Of a DNA stretch of 64,000 bases, positions 35,727 through 43,667 are shown in pieces. The stretch comes from Paenibacillus radicibacter (GTDB taxonomy: Bacteria > Bacillota > Bacilli > Paenibacillales > NBRC-103111), in assembly GCF_024721995.1 (NCBI RefSeq), contig NZ_JANQBC010000003.1, forward strand, positions 452,961 to 516,960, given 5' to 3'. The notes under the pieces are model-generated. The model was not told the DNA's origin. It did not search any database and saw only the letters and a program-made list of their open reading frames with translations. The position numbers were made by a program, and so were the translations under genes. The number at the start of each line of letters is the position of its first letter. Within the stretch, counting starts at the first letter, position 1.

Positions 35727-37684
35727 TCGAATAACCCCTCTTCCTCTTCAATTTCTTGAATGGCTTGTTTCAGACGTAATTCTGCATCTTCCAGTGTTCC
35801 TTCTAACTGCGTTGCCGCATTGGTCAAATGCCCGCCACCACCAAGTCGTTCCATCACAACTTGCACATTGAGATCGCCCATTGAACGGGCTGATATCCCA
35901 ATTAGTCCATCAGGTCGCCTTGCAATGACGAACGAAGCTAGAATGCCTGTCATGCCAAGCAGTGTATCTGCAACTTGAGCAATCATAAGCTGAGAATGCA
36001 TCCTTCCAGACTTCGCAATGGCAAGTGCAATCGATTGATTGACTATCTCAGTATGTTTAATAATCTCGGCTTTTTCAATATATGAGCCCAAATCTTCTTT
36101 CAAAATCGTCTGAATCACAGTTGCATCCGCACCATTACGTCTCAAGAAAGATGCCGCTTCGAACGTTCTTGAACCCGTACGCTGCGTAAAACTTTTCGTA
36201 TCCACGACAATTCCAGCAAGGAGCACTGTCGCTTCAATCACTTCAAGTGTTAATTTTTCCGTAATATACTGCAATAACTCGGTTACTAACTCACATGTTG
36301 ATGAGGCATATGGCTCCATATACACGAGTGTGGCATCTTGCAAGAAGTCCTCACTACGTCTGTGATGATCAATAACGACGATTCGATGTGTAAGAGACAA
36401 GAGACGCGGCTCCGCAACCATAGAGGCCTTATGCGTATCACACACGACAGCAAGTGTCCGAGGATTCATAATTTGCAGCGCTTCATCTGGCGTAATAAAC
36501 CGTGCGTGCAGCTTCTCATCATCCGCTATCGTCTCCATTAGCCTTTGAATGGAAGGATTCATGCCTTCCAGCACAATGTAACCTTCTTTACCTACAATTC
36601 GCACAGCTTTCAGTACCCCAATTGCCGCACCGATTGCATCCATGTCAGGGAAACGATGTCCCATAATAATGACTTTATCACTTTCTTTAATCAAATCACG
36701 AAGAGCATGAGAGATAACGCGAGCACGTACACGTGTACGCTTCTCAATCGCGTTAGAACGTCCTCCATAGAAGCAGAGCTTCTGACCCGTCTTAACAGCC
36801 ACCTGATCACCGCCGCGTCCCAGAGCCATGTCTAAGCTCGCCTGGGCCATCTGTCCAAGCTCAATGAGTCTTTCCTCACCAGAAGCAATCCCAATAGAGA
36901 TCGTAAGCGGAATCTTATACTCCATCGTCATATCCCGAACATCATCCAAGATACCGAATCTTGTCTGTTCAAGCGCTTTTAACGACTTCTGATTCATAAC
37001 GACGAGATAACGATCGGAAGATAATCGACGCAAATAAATGTCGTGCTTAATCGCCCAATTGTTGATTTCACCCATTACTTTTGCAAGTAAGACACTTCGG
37101 GTTTGGTCATCCATCCCTTGTGTCAGCTCATCCCAGTTATCCATCATCAATATGCCGACAACCGTCTTATCCGCTTCGTACCTGCGGCTCATCTCCGTAT
37201 AATCCGTTACATCACGAAAATAGATGACGCGCTCTTTCACCTTCACATTAGCCGCATAGATTCGATTCCCATGCGTCACTTCAAAGGTCTCGTCTTTATC
37301 TTTGATGCGCTTAAAATCTGGTATAAGCTCAATTAGGTCTTCCCCTATGGCAGAAGTCCGCTTAAGCATGCCAGCAACCGCACTATTATGCCATTGAATG
37401 GTACTTTCCTCATCGTAGATCAAGATACCGATTGGCAGCTCATTAAGAGCAGCACTGCCTGCTTTTCGTACTCGATGTGAGATGGAAGCGATGTAGTAAT
37501 TTAGATCTTTACGAAACGCCGTCTCTGCAGCAATCGTCACGTACAATAGAATAGCCCCAATGAGCAGGAACAACACACCCAGCACCCATTGGTAGTAACA
37601 GAGTACGGCGATCAGGAGCAGCATCGTCCCAAAGATCCATAATATGTGTTGACCATGCCACCGCTTAACAAGAAACTTCGGCAT
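35723..37684 (-). CDS. gdpP: c-di-AMP phosphodiesterase GdpP (YybT)
   Basis: 653 residues. Two membrane helices (about 12-55), a PAS-like heme-binding domain (about 80-150) and a degenerate GGDEF domain (about 160-300) are followed by DHH/DHHA1 (about 330-645). The DHH motif VVIDHHRR (about 437-443) and D-DAIGAAIG, CDTHK and C-terminal GGGGHLTNAA metal-binding motifs are intact. It hydrolyses c-di-AMP to pApA and so affects potassium transport, wall stress and beta-lactam tolerance. ATG 37684 with GGAG 8 bases upstream is preferred to a GTG two codons earlier. Confidence 0.95.
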   Translation of the reverse strand: MPKFLVKRWHGQHILWIFGTMLLLIAVLCYYQWVLGVLFLLIGAILLYVTIAAETAFRKDLNYYIASISHRVRKAGSAALNELPIGILIYDEESTIQWHNSAVAGMLKRTSAIGEDLIELIPDFKRIKDKDETFEVTHGNRIYAANVKVKERVIYFRDVTDYTEMSRRYEADKTVVGILMMDNWDELTQGMDDQTRSVLLAKVMGEINNWAIKHDIYLRRLSSDRYLVVMNQKSLKALEQTRFGILDDVRDMTMEYKIPLTISIGIASGEERLIELGQMAQASLDMALGRGGDQVAVKTGQKLCFYGGRSNAIEKRTRVRARVISHALRDLIKESDKVIIMGHRFPDMDAIGAAIGVLKAVRIVGKEGYIVLEGMNPSIQRLMETIADDEKLHARFITPDEALQIMNPRTLAVVCDTHKASMVAEPRLLSLTHRIVVIDHHRRSEDFLQDATLVYMEPYASSTCELVTELLQYITEKLTLEVIEATVLLAGIVVDTKSFTQRTGSRTFEAASFLRRNGADATVIQTILKEDLGSYIEKAEIIKHTEIVNQSIALAIAKSGRMHSQLMIAQVADTLLGMTGILASFVIARRPDGLIGISARSMGDLNVQVVMERLGGGGHLTNAATQLEGTLEDAELRLKQAIQEIEEEEGLFE

Positions 37685-37699
37685 TCTCACAGCTCCTAC

Positions 37700-38614
37700 C
37701 TAATTTTTTTTGTTGAAGCGTTCCCGTAGTGGGAGTGCCGTATCCAATAACCCAAGGAAACTATATGGCACCATAACAGGCGGTAGTAATACGAGCAGTA
37801 TAATCCCTAGTATCGGCAATACACGGCGCCACTTTTTCAGATGATCAATAAAGAACAAGAACGAAATCGCCTGAATCGTAAATGCAATCAAGAGTAGCGG
37901 ATACAAGTTAATCACAATCATATTGAGCGTTGATTTGGAACTTGGATCCATAAATAAATTCATCAACACTACAATTAGATAAACAAAAATAAAGCTGCGC
38001 GGCATTCTCCAATCACGAAGTGGCTTCATACCTGGCAATTTCTCGCCTGTTAAGTTCATGAGCCAGCGTCCTACGCCATGCGTGACTAAGGCAAAGAACG
38101 CAGCAAGAACGATAAGCAACATAGGTAGTATGCTAGTCATAAGATCGAGGTACATTTGTAGATCGAAATTCACGACCCCTTGCATCAAGTCTTCCGCAGA
38201 TTTCAAATAATCTTGCATCATCAAGCGGAATTCACCTACGAAATTATATCCGGCTAACGCACCAATCACTAAGCTTAACAGCATTTCACCCAGCAGCATT
38301 AAGAAGCCAAGTGTAACTACTGTTCGTGCCGACGATCTCTTTTTATACAAAATTCCCATCACAACACTGACAGGTAGTAAGAATAAAGAGGTCATGACAA
38401 TAAATGCGCCATGCGGAGTTGCCAGCACATAAGCGAGCACGACCGCGGCCACGTAATACATAATAAAATTTTTCACATTCTCACGAACAAATAATGCCAC
38501 GACCGGAATGATCAGAAAACTAATCGTCAGCAATAAAAAGCTCGTTTTAAAAGATAGCAGCATCACCACATAGGCAATTGCCCACAAAATCGAAATCCAT
38601 GTTCGTTTGGTCAA
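37700..38614 (-). CDS. yybS: YybS-like DUF2232 membrane protein
   Basis: 304 residues with about eight hydrophobic segments. The DUF2232 region includes EMLLSLVIGALAGYN, LMLLIVLAAFFALVTH-like helices and PLRDWRMPRSFIFVYL. Function is unknown; the gene is nearly always next to gdpP in Bacillales. TTG 38614, 8 bases after AGAGG, is preferred to GTG 38623, which lies inside that site. The gene is coupled to the MazG-like gene upstream. Confidence 0.85.
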   Translation of the reverse strand: MTKRTWISILWAIAYVVMLLSFKTSFLLLTISFLIIPVVALFVRENVKNFIMYYVAAVVLAYVLATPHGAFIVMTSLFLLPVSVVMGILYKKRSSARTVVTLGFLMLLGEMLLSLVIGALAGYNFVGEFRLMMQDYLKSAEDLMQGVVNFDLQMYLDLMTSILPMLLIVLAAFFALVTHGVGRWLMNLTGEKLPGMKPLRDWRMPRSFIFVYLIVVLMNLFMDPSSKSTLNMIVINLYPLLLIAFTIQAISFLFFIDHLKKWRRVLPILGIILLVLLPPVMVPYSFLGLLDTALPLRERFNKKN

Positions 38615-38619
38615 GGGGT

Positions 38620-38931
38620 TCACCTCTTAGATATATGTTCTTCCAGTGCAGAAATGTCCCCGTACCAATCTTCTAGTTGGTGGCCATCCGCTCTATGTTT
38701 CTTCATTTTTTCCATTATCGCCTCATCTAAACTTCGCAGAGGAATCCCTAGCCGTCTCCCTAAGATGTATCCACTTGAAATCAGACTCGCCAGTGCGTCT
38801 ACCATCTTACTCTGACTGCCTTCCCAGATCGCTTTAAGCAAATGAGCCACTTGATCCACGACTTCTGTTTTTAGCCATTCAATGACTTTAACTCGTCTAG
38901 CCAGGTCAACATCTTTATCCATATGAGACAA
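38620..38931 (-). CDS. MazG-like family protein
   Basis: 103 residues. A helical protein of the MazG-like type: DLARRVKVIEWLKTEVVDQV, the central ALASLISSGYILGRRLGI and EDWYGDISALEEH. The full EExxE pyrophosphohydrolase site is not evident, so catalysis is doubtful. The TTG at 38931 has GGGGAG 7 bases upstream; an ATG at 38922 is the alternative. It lies at the head of the yybS-gdpP-rplI-dnaB block. Confidence 0.72.
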   Translation of the reverse strand: MSHMDKDVDLARRVKVIEWLKTEVVDQVAHLLKAIWEGSQSKMVDALASLISSGYILGRRLGIPLRSLDEAIMEKMKKHRADGHQLEDWYGDISALEEHISKR

Positions 38932-39047
38932 TTGGACTCTCCCCTTCGTCAAACAAGCTACACCCTAATTATAGCATAAAATGATGTACCATAAAGAGCG
39001 GTGCTTTCCTCACGACAGGACAGATTTCCTATAACAAAAACGACAAC

Positions 39048-39080
39048 AAAAAAAGCAGCAGGAACGAGTTCCTACTGCTT
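39048..39080 (-). terminator. Terminator of rpsF-ssb-rpsR operon
   Basis: GCAGCAGGAAC (39055-39065) pairs with GTTCCTACTGC (39068-39078), followed on the minus strand by seven Ts. It ends the operon after rpsR. Confidence 0.85.
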
Positions 39081-39100
39081 CTTCACGTTTGAACGTTAGA

Positions 39101-39388
39101 CTACTCCGTAGTGTACGGAAGAAGTGCTACTGTACGGGAACGCTTGATTGCGATTGTCAACGCACGTTGATATTTCGCGGAAGTACCAGTCACACGACGT
39201 GGCAAGATTTTACCACGCTCGGAGATGAACTTCTTAAGTGTATCCGTATCTTTATAGTCAATGTGTTTAATTTTGTTTACAGTGAAGTAGCAAACTTTAC
39301 GGCGTTTACCGCCTTTACCGCCACGACGTGGAGCAAACTTACGCTCGCCGCGATCTTCGCCACCATTGTCTCTTTTTTGGAAACTCAT
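39101..39388 (-). CDS. rpsR: 30S ribosomal protein S18
   Basis: 95 residues, with an extra Gly/Arg/Lys-rich N-terminus (about 1-25) of the kind seen in Paenibacillus. The S18 core follows: [34 protein letters not shown] and the C-terminal [19 protein letters not shown]. It pairs with S6 in the platform of the 30S subunit. Confidence 0.98.
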   Translation of the reverse strand: MSFQKRDNGGEDRGERKFAPRRGGKGGKRRKVCYFTVNKIKHIDYKDTDTLKKFISERGKILPRRVTGTSAKYQRALTIAIKRSRTVALLPYTTE

Positions 39389-39408
39389 CGTATTCAGTCC
39401 TTTCTACT

Positions 39409-39897
39409 TTAGAATGGCAAATCATCATCCGATATATCAATCGGTTTTCCATCGTCAAAGAATGGGTCCTTCTGCTTCGTTTCGCGACCTCCACTATAGC
39501 GACTTCCGCCGCCATTGTTTCCGCCCATTGAATCGCCGCCAGACGAATAACTTGATTCTTCACGCTGCCCTGAATTAGCCGACTCTAAGAATCGAACATT
39601 ATCAGCAATAACTTCGGTTACATACACTTTGCGACCCTCATTGTTGTCATAAGAACGTACTTGAATACGCCCTTCGACCGCAGCAAGACGACCTTTGCGA
39701 AGATAATTCGCACATGTCTCAGCAAGCTGTCTCCAAGTTACCACAGGAATGAAGTCAGTCTCCCGCTCACGCGTTTGTTGGTTGGAAAATGGACGATCTA
39801 CAGCCAAAGTGAATTGAGCAACTGCAACACCTGCTGGTGTATAACGAAGCTCAGGATCTTTAGTTAGTCTGCCGATCAGAATCACTCGATTTAGCAT
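39409..39897 (-). CDS. ssb: Single-stranded DNA-binding protein SSB
   Basis: 162 residues. The OB fold (1-105) shows [28 protein letters not shown] and [13 protein letters not shown] Gly/Ser-rich linker (about 110-150) ends in the DISDDDLPF tip that recruits partner proteins. ATG 39897 with GGAGGG 8 bases upstream sets the start. It lies between rpsF and rpsR as in other Bacillales. Confidence 0.98.
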   Translation of the reverse strand: MLNRVILIGRLTKDPELRYTPAGVAVAQFTLAVDRPFSNQQTRERETDFIPVVTWRQLAETCANYLRKGRLAAVEGRIQVRSYDNNEGRKVYVTEVIADNVRFLESANSGQREESSYSSGGDSMGGNNGGGSRYSGGRETKQKDPFFDDGKPIDISDDDLPF

Positions 39898-39943
39898 CAA
39901 TAGCGCCCTCCTAACGATGATTACTTTACAAGCCTGTCTTAGC

Positions 39944-40231
39944 TTACGCTACGTCATTAACGATTAGGTAACGAATAACTTCATCAGAAATTTTCATTAC
40001 GCGATCCAATTCCGTAACAACTGCAGGTTCTGCATTGAAGTGGACAAGAACATAGTTCCCATCACGGAATTTGTTGATCTCATACGCTAGACGGCGCTTA
40101 CCCATAAGGTCTTGCTTTGTAACTTCGCCACCGTTGTTCGTAATGATGTTTTGGAACTTTTCTACAGTAGATTGAACAACTTCTTGCTCAATGTCTGTAC
40201 GAATAATGTACATTACTTCATACTTGCGCAT
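39944..40231 (-). CDS. rpsF: 30S ribosomal protein S6
   Basis: 95 residues starting [19 protein letters not shown], with [18 protein letters not shown] and [13 protein letters not shown] as expected for S6. A strong AAAGGAGGTGAA site sets the start at 40231. The upstream leader contains a hairpin and CCG of the S6:S18 autoregulatory type. Confidence 0.98.
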   Translation of the reverse strand: MRKYEVMYIIRTDIEQEVVQSTVEKFQNIITNNGGEVTKQDLMGKRRLAYEINKFRDGNYVLVHFNAEPAVVTELDRVMKISDEVIRYLIVNDVA

Positions 40232-40239
40232 GTATTTCA

Positions 40240-40290
40240 CCTCCTTTTGGACTAAACGGCCCCCTTTCGGGAGCAAGGAGCGAGCATTCA
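40240..40290 (-). promoter_or_regulatory. S6:S18-binding leader (rpsF motif) candidate
   Basis: On the minus strand GCTCCCGAAAGGGGGCCG (40256-40273) forms a tight hairpin with a GAAA loop and is followed by CCG, the element that the S6:S18 complex recognises in many rpsF leaders. It ends about 25 bases before the start codon. The fold has not been calculated. Confidence 0.6.
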
Positions 40291-40395
40291 TTTTAAATAT
40301 AAAAAACTCGCACCAAAGTATTATATCAGATTGGCCTATGTATAGCAAGTCTTCCGCGGAACCTGTTGGGTTCTCTATGGAGTGATCTTATAAAC

Positions 40396-40481
40396 TTGTC
40401 CACATGGGGATAATGACAATACCGATCTTGTCCACATTTCACCCTGAACTATCCCCAATCTTGTAAAACTTGTTATCCACA
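40396..40481. promoter_or_regulatory. Cluster of DnaA boxes upstream of rpsF
   Basis: TTGTCCACA occurs at 40396-40404 and 40428-40436, and the consensus TTATCCACA at 40473-40481. TTATCCCCA on the minus strand (40405-40413) and CTATCCCCA (about 40449-40457) differ by one or two bases. They are all within 86 bases in the rpsF promoter region, far denser than chance, some 14 kb from oriC. Confidence 0.65.
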
Positions 40482-40549
40482 TCTGCGTATCTAACTTACA
40501 TAAATTTAAGCGGAAAGCACATTTTATAATAGGTGGAGGTGACAGCAAA

Positions 40550-40735
40550 GTGGGCGAACGTACCGAATTCCGTCCTGGTGAGAAAGTCACAAACGACGGA
40601 CAATACATCGAAATTGGCGAGAATGATATTCATATGGGCATCCAGAATCCACAAGTCGTATCCTTACAAGCCGGCGACGAGTTTCCCGAAACATCTAATC
40701 ACAACCGCAAATGGACGAAGAAAACGATTCATTAG
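40550..40735 (+). CDS. YjzC-family small protein
   Basis: 61 residues, starting GTG (MGERTEFRPGEKVTNDGQYI) with GGAGGTGA 8 bases upstream. The YjzC pattern is clear: FRPGEKVTNDGQYIEIGE, VSLQAGDEFPETSNHNRKW. The family is small, soluble and of unknown function, and is common in spore-formers. A terminator follows immediately. Confidence 0.88.
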   Translation: MGERTEFRPGEKVTNDGQYIEIGENDIHMGIQNPQVVSLQAGDEFPETSNHNRKWTKKTIH

Positions 40736-40743
40736 AGCACCAA

Positions 40744-40773
40744 AAAAACCTCCTACATCTCGTAGGAGGTTTA
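40744..40773 (+). terminator. Terminator of the yjzC-like gene
   Basis: AAACCTCCTAC and GTAGGAGGTTT form an 11-base stem with a 5-base loop, with A and T runs on the two sides. Confidence 0.8.
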
Positions 40774-40796
40774 TGTTTATGATCATATGAAAGTTG

Positions 40797-40887
40797 TGGC
40801 GGAAAGAGTGGGATTCGAACCCACGCACGCCTTGCGACGCCTAGCTGATTTCGAGTCAGCCCCCTTGGGCCTCTTGGGTACCTTTCC
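40797..40887 (-). tRNA. tRNA-Ser (anticodon CGA)
   Basis: The minus strand reads GGAAAGG at the 5' end and CTCTTTCC-G-CCA at the 3' end, with an encoded CCA and the G73 discriminator typical of serine tRNAs. The anticodon stem-loop CTGACTCGAAATCAG gives CGA, decoding UCG. The long variable arm (GGCGTCGCAAGGCGT region) and the T-loop GGTTCGAATCC confirm a class II tRNA. Confidence 0.95.
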
Positions 40888-40984
40888 GCGGTGATAACAA
40901 ACTAAATATTATCACATAATTCCATCCATGACAAGCTTTTTACACCCATCATAAACATTGTATTTGACTGTAAAATAGTCCGTT

Positions 40985-41215
40985 TTACTCCTGCACCCCA
41001 TCGGATGATTCCATTGGCTGAGCAGATCCTTGACGGAGCACTTTCTTCAGCTTGCTCTCGAATTTAGCTCGTGGAACAAGTACCGAATGTTTACATCCTA
41101 CACACTTGATTCGAATATCCATCCCTAGACGAATAATCTCCATCTCATTCGTTCCACACGGATGAGGTTTCTTCATCTGAACAATATCCCCAAGCTCATA
41201 ATGTTTACGTTCCAT
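40985..41215 (-). CDS. yyzM: DUF951 protein (YyzM-like)
   Basis: 76 residues. DUF951 signature: GDIVQMKKPHPCGTNEMEII and D-RIKCVGCKHSVLVPR, with a CxxC pair and an additional Cys. The family is short, possibly nucleic-acid or metal binding, and sits beside mscS-like and yyaC genes in Bacillales. It follows the MscS gene by 3 bases and should be cotranscribed. The last 15 residues are a variable tail. Confidence 0.9.
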   Translation of the reverse strand: MERKHYELGDIVQMKKPHPCGTNEMEIIRLGMDIRIKCVGCKHSVLVPRAKFESKLKKVLRQGSAQPMESSDGVQE

Positions 41216-41218
41216 CGA

Positions 41219-42097
41219 TTACTCAGCCGCCTTTTCCGATTTAAGATACGTAATGGTTTTCGGATATGGAATTTCGATCCCATGTTTATCAAATTCTTTC
41301 TTAATCTCTGCATGCATCACACGTGTAATTTCCACATGCGTATTTGGTTTACACTCTGCAGTTGTCCGAAGTACAATCTCCGAGTTCCCAAGCATCTGTA
41401 CACCGAGTACGTTCGGCTCAGCGACGATATTGTCATGGCTTTCATACAAACGCTGAGAGACGCTTTTGAGAACCTCAATTGCTTCATCAACGTTCGCTTC
41501 ATATGCAATTGCCACATCCACAACCGCAACCGAATTGTGCATCGAAAAGTTCGTTACTTGCTTGATGTTTCCGTTTGGAATAATGTGAACTTCTCCAGTC
41601 CAGCTCCGCACACGTGTCACACGGATTCCAATCTGCTCCACTGTTCCTTTGAATTGATCAATCTGTACGATATCTCCTACTGCAAATTGATCTTCGAATA
41701 TAATGAAGAATCCCGTAATAACATCCTTCACTAAGCTTTGTGCCCCAAAACCGATGGCTAGACCCAGAACCCCAGCCCCCGCAAGGATCGGACCTAAATT
41801 TACACCTAACTGCGATAAGATAAGCATGATCGCAATAAAATTAACTGTATATGTGATAATGTTATTTGCTAATTTAAAAATCGTATTCGATCTTCTGACG
41901 TCAATTTTAATCGGACCGCGTTGTTTCGCTGTAAGCATTTTATTAATCGCTTTATTGGCAATCTTCACAATTATTTTGGCTGCTACGAATATCGCGATGA
42001 TCTGAACAATATCTACGACCGTTGCCAGCATCTTATCTGGATCTTCAAAATAGTTTACGACTGCTTTCACAATCGCATTCTCCTGTAACCAAGTCAC
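41219..42097 (-). CDS. MscS-family mechanosensitive channel
   Basis: 292 residues. Three membrane helices lie in about residues 25-130. The pore helix has GVLGLAIGFGAQSLVKDVITGFFII, followed by the MscS beta domain (FAVGDIVQI, GTVEQIGIRVTRVRSWTGEVHIIPNG) and a C-terminal alpha/beta domain. The channel opens on membrane tension and releases solutes during osmotic down-shock. The GTG start overlaps the stop of the DUF3343 gene. Confidence 0.94.
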   Translation of the reverse strand: MTWLQENAIVKAVVNYFEDPDKMLATVVDIVQIIAIFVAAKIIVKIANKAINKMLTAKQRGPIKIDVRRSNTIFKLANNIITYTVNFIAIMLILSQLGVNLGPILAGAGVLGLAIGFGAQSLVKDVITGFFIIFEDQFAVGDIVQIDQFKGTVEQIGIRVTRVRSWTGEVHIIPNGNIKQVTNFSMHNSVAVVDVAIAYEANVDEAIEVLKSVSQRLYESHDNIVAEPNVLGVQMLGNSEIVLRTTAECKPNTHVEITRVMHAEIKKEFDKHGIEIPYPKTITYLKSEKAAE

Positions 42098-42354
42098 GAA
42101 GGATCCCCCTCCTCCATTATGTTCTCATATGTGCCGTTTATATTTGCATAGATGCCACGAATTTCAACGTGCTCAGTCACAATAATCTGCCTGACGGTCT
42201 CCACCTGATCCGCTGGGAACTCGATGGATAGCGCACAGCCTGCCGTAATCGTCTTCGGAGTTGGGCACATATCAATCTCAATTTCCGCGTACTCTAGCAG
42301 CATCTCAGCCCTTAGTGCCTGCTGCGTCGAATCAAATGCAATAAGCATCAGCAT
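42094..42354 (-). CDS. DUF3343 protein
   Basis: 86 residues. DUF3343 pattern: LIAFDSTQQALRAEMLLEYA, MCPTPKTITAGCALSIEF and a C-terminal helix. Family members are small soluble proteins often found with sulfur-handling or oriC-region genes; function is unknown. The Cys pair (C29 and C39) could bind a metal or carry sulfur. Translation is coupled to the MscS gene downstream. Confidence 0.85.
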   Translation of the reverse strand: MLMLIAFDSTQQALRAEMLLEYAEIEIDMCPTPKTITAGCALSIEFPADQVETVRQIIVTEHVEIRGIYANINGTYENIMEEGDPS

Positions 42355-42475
42355 CTATTCATTCCCCTATTCTTCTATCTCATCCTAGTACGTATAAAAT
42401 CTCTTTGATATCCGTATACTAGTAAAAATATATGAATCTAGTAGTCCTTACTAGCATTCCTCTTGGAGGGTTACC

Positions 42476-43072
42476 ATGAACCTATCGTCTCCATTAAAAC
42501 TATTATATTCGGATTCGAATACAACCGCATCCCTTGCGAAGCACTTAATCGATTTATTATCTGAACTTCCATCTCAGAAGCCTATTGTGATTTGTTGCAT
42601 TGGCACTGATCGCTCTACTGGTGATTGTCTTGGACCACTTGTAGGCAGTCGTTTGCGTAAATACGCGGAATGGGGTGCGAACTTTCATATTTATGGCACG
42701 CTTGATGAACCTGTCCATGCGATGAATCTAAGCGAACATATTGAACTCATACATAGAGAGCACCATGATCCGTTTATCATAGCGGTAGATGCTTCACTCG
42801 GTCAAATGAACTCTATTGGCTGTATTCAGATCGGCAATGGTCCGCTCAAGCCAGGTGCAGGTGTGAATAAAAATTTACCTGCCATCGGTAACATCTACAT
42901 GACAGGTATCGTGAATATATCAGGTTTTATGGAGTACTTTGTATTGCAGAATACACGTCTTAGTCTCGTGATGAACATGGCTGATGTGATCGCTCAATCC
43001 ATTTTCGCATCCATGCAGCGCATGAACGTTCAACCATTTTCCCCTACACGAACTTCAGATATTCAGCTCTAG
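42476..43072 (+). CDS. yyaC: Putative spore protease YyaC
   Basis: 198 residues. The GPR-like fold is signalled by IVICCIGTDRSTGDCLGPLVG near residue 35, then HAMNLSEHIE, IIAVDASLG and GIVNISGFMEY. YyaC is a sporulation-linked relative of the GPR germination protease; its substrate is not known. The start has TTGGAGGG 6 bases upstream. It is divergent from the DUF3343-MscS-DUF951 set and converges on the DUF4446 gene, with only 9 bases between stops. Confidence 0.92.
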   Translation: MNLSSPLKLLYSDSNTTASLAKHLIDLLSELPSQKPIVICCIGTDRSTGDCLGPLVGSRLRKYAEWGANFHIYGTLDEPVHAMNLSEHIELIHREHHDPFIIAVDASLGQMNSIGCIQIGNGPLKPGAGVNKNLPAIGNIYMTGIVNISGFMEYFVLQNTRLSLVMNMADVIAQSIFASMQRMNVQPFSPTRTSDIQL

Positions 43073-43081
43073 CTAACGCTC

Positions 43082-43579
43082 TTACCCTTGCTGCATTGTG
43101 CGGTTAATTGCTTCTTTTTCCTCAGGGGACAACGTATATGTGGAGACACCATTCTGGATCGGCTTCGCATAAATGTAAGTTTGTTCCCGACTGTGAATGC
43201 CCGTTAACACTACACCATTGGCCATATCATCTAAGATCGAAATCGAGAAACTCAGATCACTACTACCAATATCGCCGAATGCACTGTATCGGTGAATATT
43301 GACCTTTGATTTCATGAGCTTCATCGCTTGTTGAATTTGGGTCACATCATTTTTAAGTAGAGACCCTTGTTCAATTTGCGTGCTCAGCTGTTGTTGAATC
43401 CCAATTAACAACTCTTCGATATTTTCACCACTTGTTCCATTAAGAAGGGCTTTATACTTTTTGCGCATTCCGCTCATCTTTGCCCATACAATAATAACAA
43501 GCAGTAGACTGATTATAGCAATGCCTAGCGCTCCAATCATCAGCCACATTTCCAAACTTACATCCATCATATCTGTCAT
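43082..43579 (-). CDS. DUF4446 membrane protein
   Basis: 165 residues. One N-terminal membrane helix (about 12-32) is followed by a coiled coil (about 60-95) and a beta-rich domain with YSAFGDIGSSDLSFSISILDD, GVVLTGIHSREQTYIYAKPI and LSPEEKEAI. This matches the DUF4446 family found next to parB in spore-formers. Function is unknown. It reads from the parA-parB direction, after the aminotransferase gene. Confidence 0.9.
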   Translation of the reverse strand: MTDMMDVSLEMWLMIGALGIAIISLLLVIIVWAKMSGMRKKYKALLNGTSGENIEELLIGIQQQLSTQIEQGSLLKNDVTQIQQAMKLMKSKVNIHRYSAFGDIGSSDLSFSISILDDMANGVVLTGIHSREQTYIYAKPIQNGVSTYTLSPEEKEAINRTMQQG

Positions 43580-43667
43580 TGCCTTCTGTCCTTCCTCTTT
43601 GTAGACATTCGTCTAATCGTTATAAAAATTTCTCTGACTGTGTCGCAATGTAAGATATTCACTCGAA

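Noticed and set aside
41162..41734. A 190-codon plus-strand frame opposite the MscS gene
   Set aside because: A shadow of a conserved channel gene, rich in His, Asn and Cys, with no initiation signal.
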